Below, one piece after another: positions 53,060-64,000 of a stretch of DNA of 64,000 nt. Position 1 is the stretch's first letter. Each line of letters begins with the position of its first letter. Location: contig CAWEHU010000012.1 in the NCBI GenBank assembly GCA_963808965.1, positions 186,001-250,000 of the forward strand, written 5' to 3'. The position numbers and the translations under genes were made by a program. The notes below the pieces were generated by a model, which was not told where the DNA came from, made no database searches, and saw only the letters and a program-made list of their open reading frames with translations. The stretch is from CAWEHU01 sp963808965 (GTDB lineage Bacteria; Pseudomonadota; Alphaproteobacteria; Acetobacterales; Acetobacteraceae).

Positions 53060-55447
53060 ATGAACGTGCCAGTTACGTCACTCGCCGAGCGCCCGCCTGT
53101 GGCCGCCACCGACCGCGCACAGATTCTCAATCAGCTCGAGCGAAAACTGCTGTGGCTCTCCGCGTGGATGATCCACAACGCCAATCACCTCCGGCCGAAT
53201 CGCGACGGGTTGAAAGTCGGCGGACATCAGGCCTCTTGCGCGTCCGTGATTTCCATCATGTCCGCACTCTATTTCGAGATCTTGCGGCCGCAGGACCGCG
53301 TCGCCGTGAAGCCGCACGCGGCGCCGGTCTTTCACGCCATCAATTACCTGTTTGGCCGTCAGACTCTCGCGAAGATGCAGGGCTTGCGGCAGTTCGGCGG
53401 CGCCCAGCCATATCCCAGCCGGGTGAAGGATGGGCCGGAGGTGGATTTCTCGACCGGCTCCGTCGGACTTGGCGTCGCGATGACCACGTTCAGCGCGCTG
53501 ATGCAGGACTATGTGCGCCTGCACGGTTTGGCGCGCGAGGATCTGCCGCGCGGCCGCCACGTCGCGATCGCCGGCGACGCGGAGCTGGACGAGGGCAACA
53601 TCTACGAGGCTTTGCTGGAGGGCTGGAAGCACGACGTTCGCGACGTCTGGTGGATTATCGATTACAACCGCCAGAGTCTGGATTCCGTGATGCCGGACCG
53701 GCTGTTCGGCCGCATCGAGGGCCTGTTCCGCGACATGGGATGGAACGTGGTCACGATGAAATACGGGCGGAAGCTGCAAGCAGCCTTCGCGCGTGACGGC
53801 GGCGAAGAATTGCGTCGCTGGATCGACGACTGCCCGAACTCGCTCTACTCCGCGCTAACGTTCCAGGGCGGCGCCGCCTGGCGGCAAGCAGTCCTTGCCG
53901 ATCTCGGCCGTTCGCGGGGCGTCCGCGCCATTCTCGACCCTCTTGCGGACGAGGAACTCGCCGCGCTTATGACCAATCTCGGCGGTCACGATATCGAATC
54001 GATTATCGAGACGCTGCGCACTGCCGATGCCGAGGGCGACCAGCCGACCTGCTTCATCGCCTACACGATCAAGGGCATGGGCCTGCCTTTCGCCGGTCAC
54101 AAGGACAATCACGCCGGGATGATGACGAAGGAGCAGATGGAGGTGTTTCGATCCTCCATGAACATCCGCCCCGGCCATGAGTGGGACCAATTTGAAGGTC
54201 TCGACGCACCGGAAGCGGAGCTGCGCGGCTTCCTCAATTCGTGCCCGTTCGCGACCCCGCTCACGCCGCAGGGCCGCATGCTGAGCGCGCCTGTGATCGC
54301 AATACCCGATGTGCTGCCCGCCCCAAAGCTCGCCGGACGAAAGATGTCCACGCAGTCGGGTTTCGGCGAGATCCTGGCGGAGATCGGGCGCGGCAAAGGC
54401 CCCTACAAGGAGCTTGCCCGGCACGTCATGACGACGAGCCCGGACGTCACGGTCTCCACCAATCTGGGGCCGTGGGTGAACCGACGCGGCGTGTTCGACC
54501 GGCACACGCGCAATGACGTGTTTCGCGACGCGAAGCTCGCCAGTGCCCAGCGCTGGGGCATGAGCCCGGAGGGGCAGCATATCGAGCTTGGCATCGCCGA
54601 ACAGAACCTTTTTCTGCTGCTCGGCGCGGCGGGACTGACCCCGTCCCTGACCGGCGCGCGCGTGCTGCCGATCGGTACGGTGTACGACCCGTTCGTCAAC
54701 CGCGGACTCGATGCACTCATTTACGCCTGTTATCAGGATGCACGCTTCCTGCTGATTTCGACGCCGTCCGGCTTGACGCTCGCGCCGGAGGGCGGACAAC
54801 ACCAGTCGGTGAACACGCCGCTGATAGGGATGGCCTCAGACCGGCTCGCGAGTTTCGAGCCCGCGCACGTAGACGAGCTCGCGATCCTGTTCCGTCACGC
54901 GCTCGCCCATATGCAGGCGCCGGACGGTTCGGCGGCTTGGCTGCGGCTTTCGACCCGTCAATTGGATCAGCCCGAGCGACGCCTCGATGCGGACGCGGTG
55001 ATAGCCGGCGCGCACTGGGTCGTTCCGCCCGAAAAGGGAGCGCGCATCGCGATCGCGTATCAAGGGCCGGTCGCTCCCGAGGCGATCGCGGCGTTTTCGG
55101 AATTGAGGGAAGAGGAGGCCGGCGCGGGACTGCTCGCCATCACGAGCCCGGATCGCCTGTACGCGGGCTGGACCGAGGCGCAGCGGATGCGCCGGGCGGG
55201 GCAACGCGATGCGCGCGCCCATGTCGAGCGCGTTCTCGCGTCGCTGTCCCCGGCGGCGGCGCTGGTGACGGTGCTGGACGGGCATCCCGCTGCGCATGCC
55301 TGGCTTGGGAGTGTGGCCGGACATCGCGTGATCGCCCTGGGTCCGGACCGCTTCGGTCAGAGCGGCGACATTCCGGATTTGTACCGCGCCTACGGACTGG
55401 ATACCGATTCGATCCTGGATGCCTGTGCGCAGGCGTTTCTTTTCTAA
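53060..55447 (+). CDS. homodimeric pyruvate dehydrogenase E1-like (AceE-type) thiamine diphosphate enzyme
   Basis: A 795-residue transketolase-fold enzyme. Family features: GLKVGGHQASCASVISIMSALYFEIL, then FGGAQPYPSRVKDGPEVDFSTGSVGLG, the TPP-binding stretch GDAELDEGNIYEALLEG ... IDYNRQSLD (about residues 172-203), TIKGMGLPFAGHKDNH, and the pyrimidine domain with GIAEQNLFLLLGAAG and GTVYDPFVNRGLDALIYACYQDARFLL. It is shorter than E. coli AceE (887) mainly at the N-terminus. No E2 or E3 gene is adjacent. With malonyl-CoA decarboxylase just upstream it may act on another 2-oxo acid; this is not determinable by eye. Confidence 0.85.
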   Translation: MNVPVTSLAERPPVAATDRAQILNQLERKLLWLSAWMIHNANHLRPNRDGLKVGGHQASCASVISIMSALYFEILRPQDRVAVKPHAAPVFHAINYLFGRQTLAKMQGLRQFGGAQPYPSRVKDGPEVDFSTGSVGLGVAMTTFSALMQDYVRLHGLAREDLPRGRHVAIAGDAELDEGNIYEALLEGWKHDVRDVWWIIDYNRQSLDSVMPDRLFGRIEGLFRDMGWNVVTMKYGRKLQAAFARDGGEELRRWIDDCPNSLYSALTFQGGAAWRQAVLADLGRSRGVRAILDPLADEELAALMTNLGGHDIESIIETLRTADAEGDQPTCFIAYTIKGMGLPFAGHKDNHAGMMTKEQMEVFRSSMNIRPGHEWDQFEGLDAPEAELRGFLNSCPFATPLTPQGRMLSAPVIAIPDVLPAPKLAGRKMSTQSGFGEILAEIGRGKGPYKELARHVMTTSPDVTVSTNLGPWVNRRGVFDRHTRNDVFRDAKLASAQRWGMSPEGQHIELGIAEQNLFLLLGAAGLTPSLTGARVLPIGTVYDPFVNRGLDALIYACYQDARFLLISTPSGLTLAPEGGQHQSVNTPLIGMASDRLASFEPAHVDELAILFRHALAHMQAPDGSAAWLRLSTRQLDQPERRLDADAVIAGAHWVVPPEKGARIAIAYQGPVAPEAIAAFSELREEEAGAGLLAITSPDRLYAGWTEAQRMRRAGQRDARAHVERVLASLSPAAALVTVLDGHPAAHAWLGSVAGHRVIALGPDRFGQSGDIPDLYRAYGLDTDSILDACAQAFLF

Positions 55448-55708
55448 TCATCGTGGATGCGAGGAGGATGGTCCCAAAGGTTCCGCGTGCCGGATCCAAA
55501 TAGCAGCACCTGTAAAGGTTTGTGCTTTGTGTGTTGCTTTGCGAAGTTCCCCCGAATTCAGGCGCTTAGGATATACGGCTGACAAACGCTCCAAGAACGG
55601 TCCCAATTGACGTTTTTGTGACCTTAGAAAAGGCCTGTTCAGATTTACTAGAATTTTCAGGACGCGACGATGTAGGTTTTCGCCAGGTGTTTGGGGAGAA
55701 CGGCCGCG

Positions 55709-56134
55709 ATGCGTACCATCCGCGAGGTCATCCGCAATCAGCGAATCCTGACGCTGTCACCGGACGTATCGGTGCGGTCTGCGGCGCGCGCCATGGCCGA
55801 ACACCGTATCGGTTCGGTGATGGTCCTGGAGCATGGCAAGCTTGTCGGCATCTTCACGGAGCGGGACTGTTTGAACCGTGTCGTCGCGGCCGACGTCGAT
55901 CCTGACACGACAGAGCTCAGCGCCGTCATGACCCGCAGAGTGCTGACGATTACGCCCGATCATCTGCTGGTGAACGCGCTGCACCGCATGCACGACAACG
56001 GCTTCCGCCACATGCCCGTCGTGGAAAACGGTGTGCCGGTCGGCATGGTCTCGGTTCGGGACGCGCTGGGCTCCGATCTCATCCGGTTCGAATACGAGGA
56101 AGAGATCAAGGGACGGCTCACGGAAGTTATGTGA
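55709..56134 (+). CDS. CBS-domain-pair protein
   Basis: A 141-residue stand-alone CBS pair (Bateman module). First CBS: TLSPDVSVRSAARAMAEHRIGSVMVLEHGKLVGIFTERDCLNRVVA; second: MTRRVLTITPDHLLVNALHRMHDNGFRHMPVVENGVPVGMVSVRDALG. Such proteins bind adenosyl ligands and modulate partner enzymes or transporters. The start MRTIREV at 55709 is supported by GGGGAG 10 nt upstream. The 261 nt before it is AT-richer and may hold the promoter, but no clear elements are called. Confidence 0.9.
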   Translation: MRTIREVIRNQRILTLSPDVSVRSAARAMAEHRIGSVMVLEHGKLVGIFTERDCLNRVVAADVDPDTTELSAVMTRRVLTITPDHLLVNALHRMHDNGFRHMPVVENGVPVGMVSVRDALGSDLIRFEYEEEIKGRLTEVM

Positions 56135-56152
56135 GCGCGACGCCAGCGGCGG

Positions 56153-56996
56153 ATGCGAAAGGCCGCGTTCGTCCTGTTCTGCACCGTGCTGGGTTTTTGT
56201 TCCGTGTGCCTGGCGGCCGATCCGGCGCTGACGCTCGCGGCCGGCGATGTGACCCGCCGCTACACCCTGTCGGAACTGCTGGCGCGACCGGAGGCGGCGG
56301 ACCTGACGGATTCCGGCGAGCCCGATCTCCAGCCGCCCCGTCACATACCGGGCCGTACCGTTGCTGTCCCTGCTCGGCGATCTGCCGCTCGATCCTTTCG
56401 ACACGCTCCAGACGCGCGCGACCGACGGTTTCGTCGCCGAGATCCCGCTCTCCCTGGTACTGAAGGGGAGATCCGGGGGCGCGGCCGCGTGGATCGCCCT
56501 CGAACCGCCGGGCCATCCCTGGCCGATCGTTCCCGGGCAGAGCGCGAGTCCCGGCCCATTCTTCCTGGTGTGGCAGCACCCTGAGAGGTCGGGGGTGGGC
56601 AGCGAGCAATGGCCCTACGCGCTTATGAGCGTGGTCGCGGCCGAAAGTCCCGCTCACCGCTGGCCACAGCTCGAGGTGGATCCGCACCTGCCGCCGGGTG
56701 CGCCCGCGCGGCGCGGCCAGGCGGTGTTCGTCACGCAATGTCTTCCGTGCCATCGCATGCAGGGCGGGGGAGCCAGCGAGATGGGACCGGATCTCGGACG
56801 CCCGATGAACGCCACCGCCTATCTTACCGAGCCGGGCCTCCGCGCCCTGATCCGGGACCCGAAATCAGTCCGAACCTGGCCTCTTCAGCAGATGCAGGGA
56901 TTCGACCAGGCGATGCTGCCCGAGGCCGATCTCGACGCCGTCATCGCCTATTTGCGAGCCAAGGCGCTCTCCCAGGCTGCGGGATCAGGTGATTGA
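56153..56996 (+). CDS. periplasmic cytochrome c with N-terminal oxidoreductase-like domain, one frameshift
   Basis: 280 residues after correction. Signal peptide: MRKAAFVLFCTVLGFCSVCLAAD. The N-terminal part (VTRRYTLSELLARPEAADL ... YRAVPLLSLLGDLPLDPFDTL ... WIALEPPGHPWPIVPG) resembles molybdopterin-oxidoreductase-associated beta domains, weakly. The C-terminus is a class I cytochrome: CLPCHRMQGG with CxxCH, GPDLGRPMN and a distal MQGFDQAMLPEADLDAVIAYL with possible Met ligand. The frame changes near 56346 and joins DLQPPRH to YRAVPLLS. It starts 18 nt after the CBS gene stop. Confidence 0.82.
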
Positions 56997-57014
56997 AGGA
57001 GTGCCGGTAGACCC

Positions 57015-57066
57015 TCGCCTACGCGGCTCGCCACGATGGTCGCCTACGCGGCTCGCGCCACGATGG
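57015..57066. repeat. near-perfect tandem duplication at the end of the methyltransferase gene
   Basis: Copy 1 (57015-57039, 25 bp) and copy 2 (57040-57066, 27 bp) are the same except for an extra GC in copy 2. Both contain the CTA that reads as TAG on the minus strand. The methyltransferase stop at 57044-57046 uses copy 2; copy 1 lies downstream of it, between convergent genes. Confidence 0.8.
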
Positions 57067-57808
57067 TCGCCGCCTCGAGATCGAAGCTGCCGTCCTCGCC
57101 TATCGCGAAATGCTCCCGCACCAGGGATGGCGCACCAGCTTGCAAAGAACGGATTGCGTCGGCATGGGCTGAAGAGGTGCGCGTGCGGGCTGTCCAGACT
57201 GGAAACTCCATCCGGAGCCTGCGGACAATGATACTCCGTACATCGAACCCTGAGCGCGACAGGGCAGAGACCCACTCCGCGATGCTGTAATTACGGACGT
57301 GCGACGCATCCCGCAGCAATTCGATGGCTTGCAAATACGTATCTAGAACCGGGTCCGGTGGGGCAATCGAGTCGATGAACACGGCGCCCCCGCCGCGCTT
57401 CAGCACCCGCCGCGCCTCCCTCAAGCCGGCCTCCATGTTTTGCCAGTGATGCGTCGTGAACCGGCAGAGAACGACATCGAAGGAAGCGTCGGGAAAAGGC
57501 AGGTCTTCCGCTGGGGCCTGCTGCACGCTGATGTTGGAGAGGCCGCGCTCGGCCGCGGTCGCGGCGACGGCGTCAAGCATGGCCGCGGTCACGTCGCACG
57601 CGACGACCTCCGCGACGTGGGGCGCCGCGCGATAGCTGACATGGCCGCCTCCGCATCCCAGGTCCAGCACGCGGGCCGTGCTCTGCCCGTGCAACTCGGC
57701 CTCGATCTGATCGAGGTCGTCGCCGCTGCTATGGACGGCGCTGGCCACATAGTCCCGCGCACGGGACGCGTACTGCTCGGCGGCGAAGGCGTGCTGTGAC
57801 GTGCTCAT
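57044..57808 (-). CDS. class I SAM-dependent methyltransferase (UbiE/Methyltransf_11-like)
   Basis: A 254-residue methyltransferase. Motif I VLDLGCGGGHVSYRAAPH at about residue 46, acidic VVACDVTAAMLDAV, motif AEDLPFPDASFDVVLCRFTTHHW, LKRGGGAVFIDSIAP and the C-terminal sheet. It is typical of small-molecule methyltransferases. The reading frame ends inside the tandem duplication. It is convergent with the cytochrome c gene; the IclR gene lies upstream in the same orientation after 189 nt. Substrate unknown. Confidence 0.9.
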   Translation of the reverse strand: MSTSQHAFAAEQYASRARDYVASAVHSSGDDLDQIEAELHGQSTARVLDLGCGGGHVSYRAAPHVAEVVACDVTAAMLDAVAATAAERGLSNISVQQAPAEDLPFPDASFDVVLCRFTTHHWQNMEAGLREARRVLKRGGGAVFIDSIAPPDPVLDTYLQAIELLRDASHVRNYSIAEWVSALSRSGFDVRSIIVRRLRMEFPVWTARTRTSSAHADAIRSLQAGAPSLVREHFAIGEDGSFDLEAATIVARAA

Positions 57809-57997
57809 GATCTGCAGACTTCCCTTAGTCGAAGCGGATACCCACTCCCGATCCTAGAACCGGATTGCGCTGACCGGAATGCGCGTAAATCCGCGAGCGA
57901 GCCCAAGCAAAACGCGTCAAGCACTGTTTCGAATCAGCAACATGGTCGCTGCGATACGTCGCGGCGCGGGCTGCGCAGCGTGACTCTGCGCCTAGAT

Positions 57998-58852
57998 CTA
58001 GCTCGACCCGTTCGCGGATCTAAGACCAAGCGCACGAGACAACTCCTCGGCGGTGGCGAGCAGCATCGCGAGCAGTGCCTTCGGTCGCGGCTGGCGCATT
58101 CGCATCGTCGGGGCGGTGATGAACAAGGCGGCCACGACTTGCGCGCCGGCATCGCGTACCGGCACGGTTACGCTCATGGCGCCGGGATGGACCTCGTCCG
58201 AGGTGATGAGGAAGCCCCGGCTGCGAATTCGCGTCAGGTCGCTCGCTATGCGCTTGGGGTCGGTCGGCGTCGCCGGCGTGAACCGAGGCAATCTCTGAGC
58301 CAGCACCTGGGTCTGCACAGGCTCCGGGGCATGGGCAAGCAGCAGGCGGCTGGCTCCCGCATGCAGCGGCCCGCGCTCACCGACCCGGGTATAGAGGCGG
58401 AGAGCTTCCCCGGCCTGGAAAACCGCTGCTGTTTCGCTTTCCAATCCGTCCCGCACACTGAGGCACACATTCTCCCCGGTCTTGCGGCCGAGCGCTTCCA
58501 AGAAGGGCATGGCGGCCGCCGAGAGTGCGCCCTGGCTGGCCGCCGCGCGTCCGAGCGTGCCCCAGCGCGCGCCCAGCCGCCAGGCGCCGCGGGCACTGTC
58601 CTGGATCGCGAATCCTCGCGATTGCAAGGTACGCAACAGGCGGAAGCCGGCCGTCCGTGTGCAATTCGCCTCGTGCGCCAACTCCGCCAGCGAGGCCGGA
58701 CCGATCCGAGCCAGGGCTTCCAGCAGATCGAGCGCGCGATCGACCGCGGCGATGCTGTATTCCCGCACGACGGGCTCCTGCCCGGCTGCGTCCTCGGGGA
58801 CGAAGGGGGCGGGTGCGCGGACAATGGATGATGCGGCCGGGTTTTGCGCCAT
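57998..58852 (-). CDS. IclR-family transcriptional regulator
   Basis: A 284-residue regulator. The winged helix reads YSIAAVDRALDLLEALARIGPASLAELAHEANCTRTAGFRLLRTLQSRGFA, then the IclR effector domain AAMPFLEALGRKTGENVCLSVRDGLE ... GERGPLHAGASRLLLAHAP ... RIRSRGFLITSDEVHPGAMSVTVPVRDAGAQVVAALFITAP. The extended N-terminal tail (about 30 residues) is unusual but common enough. Its target is not evident; the nearest downstream gene is the methyltransferase. Confidence 0.93.
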   Translation of the reverse strand: MAQNPAASSIVRAPAPFVPEDAAGQEPVVREYSIAAVDRALDLLEALARIGPASLAELAHEANCTRTAGFRLLRTLQSRGFAIQDSARGAWRLGARWGTLGRAAASQGALSAAAMPFLEALGRKTGENVCLSVRDGLESETAAVFQAGEALRLYTRVGERGPLHAGASRLLLAHAPEPVQTQVLAQRLPRFTPATPTDPKRIASDLTRIRSRGFLITSDEVHPGAMSVTVPVRDAGAQVVAALFITAPTMRMRQPRPKALLAMLLATAEELSRALGLRSANGSS

Positions 58853-59050
58853 ATCTGCGGATATGCAGGTCCAGTGGGAGCGGAAACAAGCGCGTGCTTA
58901 TGCAAGGTATCAGCCGCGCGCGCTATCCTTTCGAACCGGTGAAGCGGCCCGGCTCAACCGATAGCTGCGCTTGTCCCCGGTCGGCTCCTGCGCTAAAGCC
59001 CCGCGCTCACGGCCGCTGGTTCCGGGCACACGGGTTGCCCGCGGGTCCGT

Positions 59051-59135
<85 letters not shown>

Positions 59136-59173
59136 CTCGGCCGATTAGACACGGGTTGGGGATTTCCGGACAG

Positions 59174-60553
59174 ATGCAGGTTACTGAGACGCTCTCCGAG
59201 GGGCTGAGGCGCGGCTATACCGTCGTGGTGCCCGCCGCCGACGTCGAGAGCCGGCGCATGGCGAGGCTCACCGATCTCGGGAAGACTCTGCGCCTGCCTG
59301 GCTTCCGTCCGGGCAAGGTACCGCTTCCTGTCGTGCGGCAGCGATACGGAAGCGCAGTCAGTGCGGAGGTGCTGGAGGAGTTGGTCAACGAGGCGACCCG
59401 CCAAGTGCTCTCGGATCGCGGGCTGCGCGCCGCGATGCAGCCGAAGGTGGACGTACTCAATCCAGAGACGGACGCAGGCAAGGATCTCGAGTTCAAGGTC
59501 GAAGTCGAGCTGCTTCCGGATATTACCCCGCCGGATTTCTCGGCGATTGAGCTCACACGCTTGAAGGCGGATGTGCAGCCCGAGGCGGTGGACCGCGCCT
59601 TGGCCGAGATCGCCGGCCGCAATCGCGAGCTGGTCGACGTCACGGAGGACCGGGGGGCCGAGAAGGGCGACGTGCTCACGGTGGACTTCGTCGGAACGAT
59701 CGACGGGGTCCCGTTTCCGAACGGCAGCGCCTCCGACATGGATGTCGAAGTCGAGGGACAAGGCTTCATCCCTGGCTTTACCGAGCAGCTAGGCGGGCTC
59801 CGGCCGGGAGAGACGCGGACGATCGCGGTAAGCTTTCCCGAGGACTATCAAGCCAAGGACGTGGCCGGGAAGGCCGCCGAGTTCGAGATTTCGGCCAAGA
59901 GACTGCGCCGGCCCGTGCTGCCCCCGCTCGACGACGAGCTGGGAAAGAAGCTTGGCTTCGAGGGGATCGACGATGTACGCCAGGCGCTCACGCAGCGGAT
60001 GCAGCGCGAATACGACCAACTGGCGCGTCTTCGCCTGAAACGCGAGCTTCTGGATTCCCTCGCCGAGCTCGCCGACTTCGCCGCTCCGGAGGGCATGGTT
60101 GAGGCCGAGTTCGACCAGATTTGGCGCCGGCTCGAGGCCGAGCGGAAGGAAGGGCGGCTGGACGAGGACGACAAGGCCAAGGACGAGGAGACGCTTAGGA
60201 GGGAATACCGGGCTATCGCCGAGCGTCGGGTAAAGCTGGGCCTGCTGCTCGCCGAGGTCGGGCGCGCGAACGGCATCACGGTCGGGAATGACGAGATGAC
60301 CAGGGCCATGCGAACCGAGGCCGGCCGCTATCCGGGGCAGGAGGCGCAGGTCATGGAGTTCTTCCGCAAGAATCCGCAGGCGGCGGAAACCCTGCGCGGT
60401 CCAATCTACGAGGAAAAAGTGGTCGACTATATCCTCGAGCTGGCGAAGGTGACGGAGCGGTCCGCGGTCCCCGACGAGCTCACGAAGGAACCGGAGGCTG
60501 CCTCGGCCGAGAAGGCGACCGAGGAGGCGGCTCCCGAGAACGCCGTGGGATGA
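59174..60553 (+). CDS. tig: trigger factor, ribosome-bound chaperone/PPIase
   Basis: A 459-residue chaperone that binds nascent chains at the ribosome exit tunnel. The N-terminal ribosome-binding domain contains LPGFRPGKVPLPVVRQRYG (the GFRxGK signature) at about residues 43-61. The FKBP-like middle part reads KGDVLTVDFVGTIDGVPFPNGSASDMDVEVEGQGFIPGFTEQLGG, and the helical C-terminus ends in a Glu/Ala-rich tail. ATG 59174 matches family starts; a longer frame begins inside the tRNA and is not used. It heads the tig-clpP-clpX-lon order. Confidence 0.96.
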   Translation: MQVTETLSEGLRRGYTVVVPAADVESRRMARLTDLGKTLRLPGFRPGKVPLPVVRQRYGSAVSAEVLEELVNEATRQVLSDRGLRAAMQPKVDVLNPETDAGKDLEFKVEVELLPDITPPDFSAIELTRLKADVQPEAVDRALAEIAGRNRELVDVTEDRGAEKGDVLTVDFVGTIDGVPFPNGSASDMDVEVEGQGFIPGFTEQLGGLRPGETRTIAVSFPEDYQAKDVAGKAAEFEISAKRLRRPVLPPLDDELGKKLGFEGIDDVRQALTQRMQREYDQLARLRLKRELLDSLAELADFAAPEGMVEAEFDQIWRRLEAERKEGRLDEDDKAKDEETLRREYRAIAERRVKLGLLLAEVGRANGITVGNDEMTRAMRTEAGRYPGQEAQVMEFFRKNPQAAETLRGPIYEEKVVDYILELAKVTERSAVPDELTKEPEAASAEKATEEAAPENAVG

Positions 60554-60622
60554 CCGGCTGGAAGCCGGGCAGTTCGCTCCTATTTGAGCAGACGCAGAAC
60601 TTTGGTGCGAAAGGTTGAGGGC

Positions 60623-61267
60623 ATGAGGGATCGCGATCCCGTCGAGGTATATGGAAACACGCTGGTTCCGATGGTGGTCGAGCAGACCGCCAGGGGCGAG
60701 CGGGCCTTCGACATCTATTCCCGCTTGCTGAAAGAGCGGATCATCTTCCTGACCGGGGCAGTCTTCGATCAGGTCGCCTCGCTCATTTGCGCGCAGCTCC
60801 TGTTCCTCGAGTCCGAGAACCCGAGCAAGGACATCGCCTTCTACATCAATAGCCCCGGCGGGGTCGTTTCCTCCGGGCTCGCGATCTATGATACGATGCA
60901 GTACATACGCAGCCCGGTCAGTACGGTCTGCATCGGTCAGGCCGCCTCGATGGGGAGTTTGCTGCTTTGCTCCGGCGCCAAGGGCAAGCGTTTCGCCCTG
61001 CCGAACGCTCGGGTCATGGTACACCAGCCCTCCGGTGGGGCGCAGGGCCAGGCCACCGACATCGAAATCCAGGCGCGCGAGATCCTGACCCTCAGGAAGC
61101 GGTTGAACGAGATCTATGTGCGCCACACAGGCCAGCCGATCGAGGCGATCGAGCGCAAGCTGGAGCGGGACTCCTATCTCTCAGCCGAGGAGGCGCGCGA
61201 TTTTGGCCTTGTGGATCAAGTGGTCGAGGCCCGGCCGCACTCCCCGGACGAAGCCGTCAAAGTGTGA
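60623..61267 (+). CDS. clpP: ATP-dependent Clp protease proteolytic subunit ClpP
   Basis: A 214-residue serine peptidase forming the double heptameric ring. Catalytic Ser in GQAASMGSLLL (about residue 110), His in RVMVHQPSGGAQGQ (about 135) and Asp in ERDSYLSAEEARDFGLVD. The start MRDRDPVEVYGNTLVPMVVEQT at 60623 fits family N-termini. It partners with ClpX encoded 200 nt downstream. The catalytic residues are intact, and no frameshift is present. Confidence 0.97.
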   Translation: MRDRDPVEVYGNTLVPMVVEQTARGERAFDIYSRLLKERIIFLTGAVFDQVASLICAQLLFLESENPSKDIAFYINSPGGVVSSGLAIYDTMQYIRSPVSTVCIGQAASMGSLLLCSGAKGKRFALPNARVMVHQPSGGAQGQATDIEIQAREILTLRKRLNEIYVRHTGQPIEAIERKLERDSYLSAEEARDFGLVDQVVEARPHSPDEAVKV

Positions 61268-61469
61268 TCTGGCCGGGCGGCGACCGCCAGGTTGCCGCCA
61301 TTCGGCGGTTCCGTCCAAATCTCGAACCCAGTCTCTGGTTCGGTTGCTTCGCGCGGTGGTTTGCTCGCAAAAGTGGCGTAGCTGCCGGCCGTGGTCCTTG
61401 TCCGGCTCCGCCGCTGGAGGCTAGACTTCCGCTTTGGCTTCCCGGGGCGTGCCCGGGGCAGGAGTGCTC

Positions 61470-62723
<1,254 letters not shown>

Positions 62724-62891
62724 CTTCCGACCACTTTTACCCGGTGCCCATAGGGCAGGTTTCAAGATCTTGTCTCAGGGCGTGAATCGCCGATATCCCG
62801 CAACAGTAAATCGGGCTGGAAAGCCTGAGAAGGCGCGATCCGTGCCGCTGTTGGGCGGAATGCGCGCCGACTGTCCAGAAGGAGGTCACCC

Positions 62892-64000
<1,109 letters not shown>

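Noticed and set aside
59789..61126. 445-codon minus-strand frame across tig and clpP
   Set aside because: It covers the antisense of two clear housekeeping genes and has no recognisable family.
62724..62891. Riboswitch or regulatory RNA between clpX and lon
   Set aside because: Only a short TGCCC/GGGCA hairpin is visible; no conserved aptamer core recognised.

Overview
The window is GC-rich, gene-dense chromosome from an alphaproteobacterium. The best guess is Rhodospirillales, probably Acetobacteraceae-like. The reasons are the tRNA-Leu / tig / clpP / clpX / lon order at the right end, an Rrf2-sufBCDSU-sufT-sufA operon, an entericidin lipoprotein, an IclR regulator, malonyl-CoA decarboxylase and Liv-type amino-acid transport. 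No rRNA, phage, transposase or CRISPR array was seen.

Layout. 0-2.2 kb: the start of a class II DAHP synthase (leaves the left edge) and an IlvD/Edd-family dehydratase. 2.2-6.4 kb: a small hypothetical gene, then a cell-surface glycan set on the minus strand (methyltransferase, GT2 glycosyltransferase, SMR-like membrane protein, joined by ATGA overlaps) divergent from a large polytopic membrane protein. 6.4-9 kb: HTD2-type hydratase, MBL hydrolase, convergent SDR. 9.1-15.9 kb: complete SUF iron-sulfur operon with its Rrf2 regulator, followed by entericidin. 16-25.4 kb: BKACE enzyme, gamma-carbonic anhydrase, an orphan Liv-type binding protein, a ModA-like protein, GcdH coupled to a DEAD-box helicase, an alpha/beta hydrolase and a GH15 enzyme.

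25.5-30.3 kb is the accessory part. It holds a heavily disrupted ThiF/nitroreductase fusion, a PEP-CTERM protein remnant with a textbook sigma-54 promoter and an intrinsic terminator, and a disrupted exosortase-associated acyltransferase preceded by a 21-bp palindrome. 30.3-40.9 kb is one long minus-strand operon: ECF sigma factor, anti-sigma factor, CnrX/Spy-like periplasmic sensor, TolC-like outer membrane factor, membrane fusion protein and two tandem MdtB/MdtC-type RND pumps. This combines Cnr-style control with a multidrug-type pump.

41-48.5 kb: Liv ABC transporter (livG, livF, binding protein, livH, livM) and a Pat-like acyltransferase. 48.5-57.8 kb: CopD-like protein, ParA, a solo MNT nucleotidyltransferase, NAD(P)HX repair enzyme, malonyl-CoA decarboxylase next to an AceE-like E1, a CBS-domain protein, a cytochrome c and a methyltransferase. 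58-64 kb: IclR regulator, tRNA-Leu(UAG) and the proteostasis cluster tig-clpP-clpX-lon (lon leaves the right edge).

A caution for every reader: many genes, including sufA and lon, carry a single-base frameshift. Almost all are one-base insertions, which restore full family length and conserved C-termini when removed. This looks like uncorrected sequencing error more than decay. Coordinates given for such genes span the whole reconstructed gene.
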